Shown in pieces: positions 5,542 to 5,550 of a stretch of DNA of 5,550 nt. How positions within the stretch are numbered: the stretch's first letter is position 1; the number at the start of each line of letters is the position of its first letter. The position numbers and the translations under genes were made by a program. The notes under the pieces were generated by a model, which saw only the letters and a program-made list of their open reading frames with translations, made no database searches and was not told where the DNA came from. Origin of the DNA: Bacteroides sp. UBA939 (GTDB taxonomy: Bacteria; Bacteroidota; Bacteroidia; Bacteroidales; Bacteroidaceae); NCBI RefSeq assembly GCF_002293435.1, contig NZ_DBDF01000130.1:1-5550 (forward strand), read 5' to 3'.

Positions 5542-5550
5542 CTCTATTCT

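Overview
The window looks like chromosomal DNA from a Bacteroides-type bacterium (order Bacteroidales). The grounds are the protein sequences, the moderate GC content with AT-rich gaps, the lack of convincing Shine-Dalgarno sites, and intergenic tracts of a kind I associate with that group. The genus call is inference, not a database result.

Layout: all six protein genes lie on the + strand and are tightly packed. A 138-base leader holds a run of five 7-base repeats and a small hairpin. Then come purD (phosphoribosylamine-glycine ligase), an unrecognised polytopic membrane protein, a small YqaA/DedA-type membrane protein that overlaps it by 16 bases, a stand-alone MnmD tRNA methyltransferase, a ZnuA-like metal-binding lipoprotein, and a ZnuC-like ABC ATPase. 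The last 124 bases hold no gene but contain a 17-base tandem duplication. Spacing suggests that purD through mnmD, and probably on to znuC, can be co-transcribed. Functionally this is a mixed housekeeping cluster: purine synthesis, membrane homeostasis, wobble-uridine modification and metal uptake. No permease partner for the ABC pair is in view.

The most notable thing is not a gene. Two near-identical palindromic elements (3296-3366 and 4787-4868) lie inside the coding sequences of mnmD and znuC. They are read in the same phase, so both proteins carry the same foreign-looking peptide (ECLVISD, a variable centre, then RSSLITKHSSL) just before a conserved core motif. The arms are built from 7-base units (AGTGATT-like). 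The mnmD copy has exactly one extra unit in its left arm, and that unit avoids an in-frame stop. A one-armed relative lies upstream of purD. A second 7-base repeat family (ARTTGAR) spans the mnmD-znuA junction and supplies the MnmD tail and stop codon. The closest established parallels are the Rickettsia palindromic elements (in-frame protein insertions) and the heptanucleotide STRR repeats of cyanobacteria; the sequence here resembles neither.
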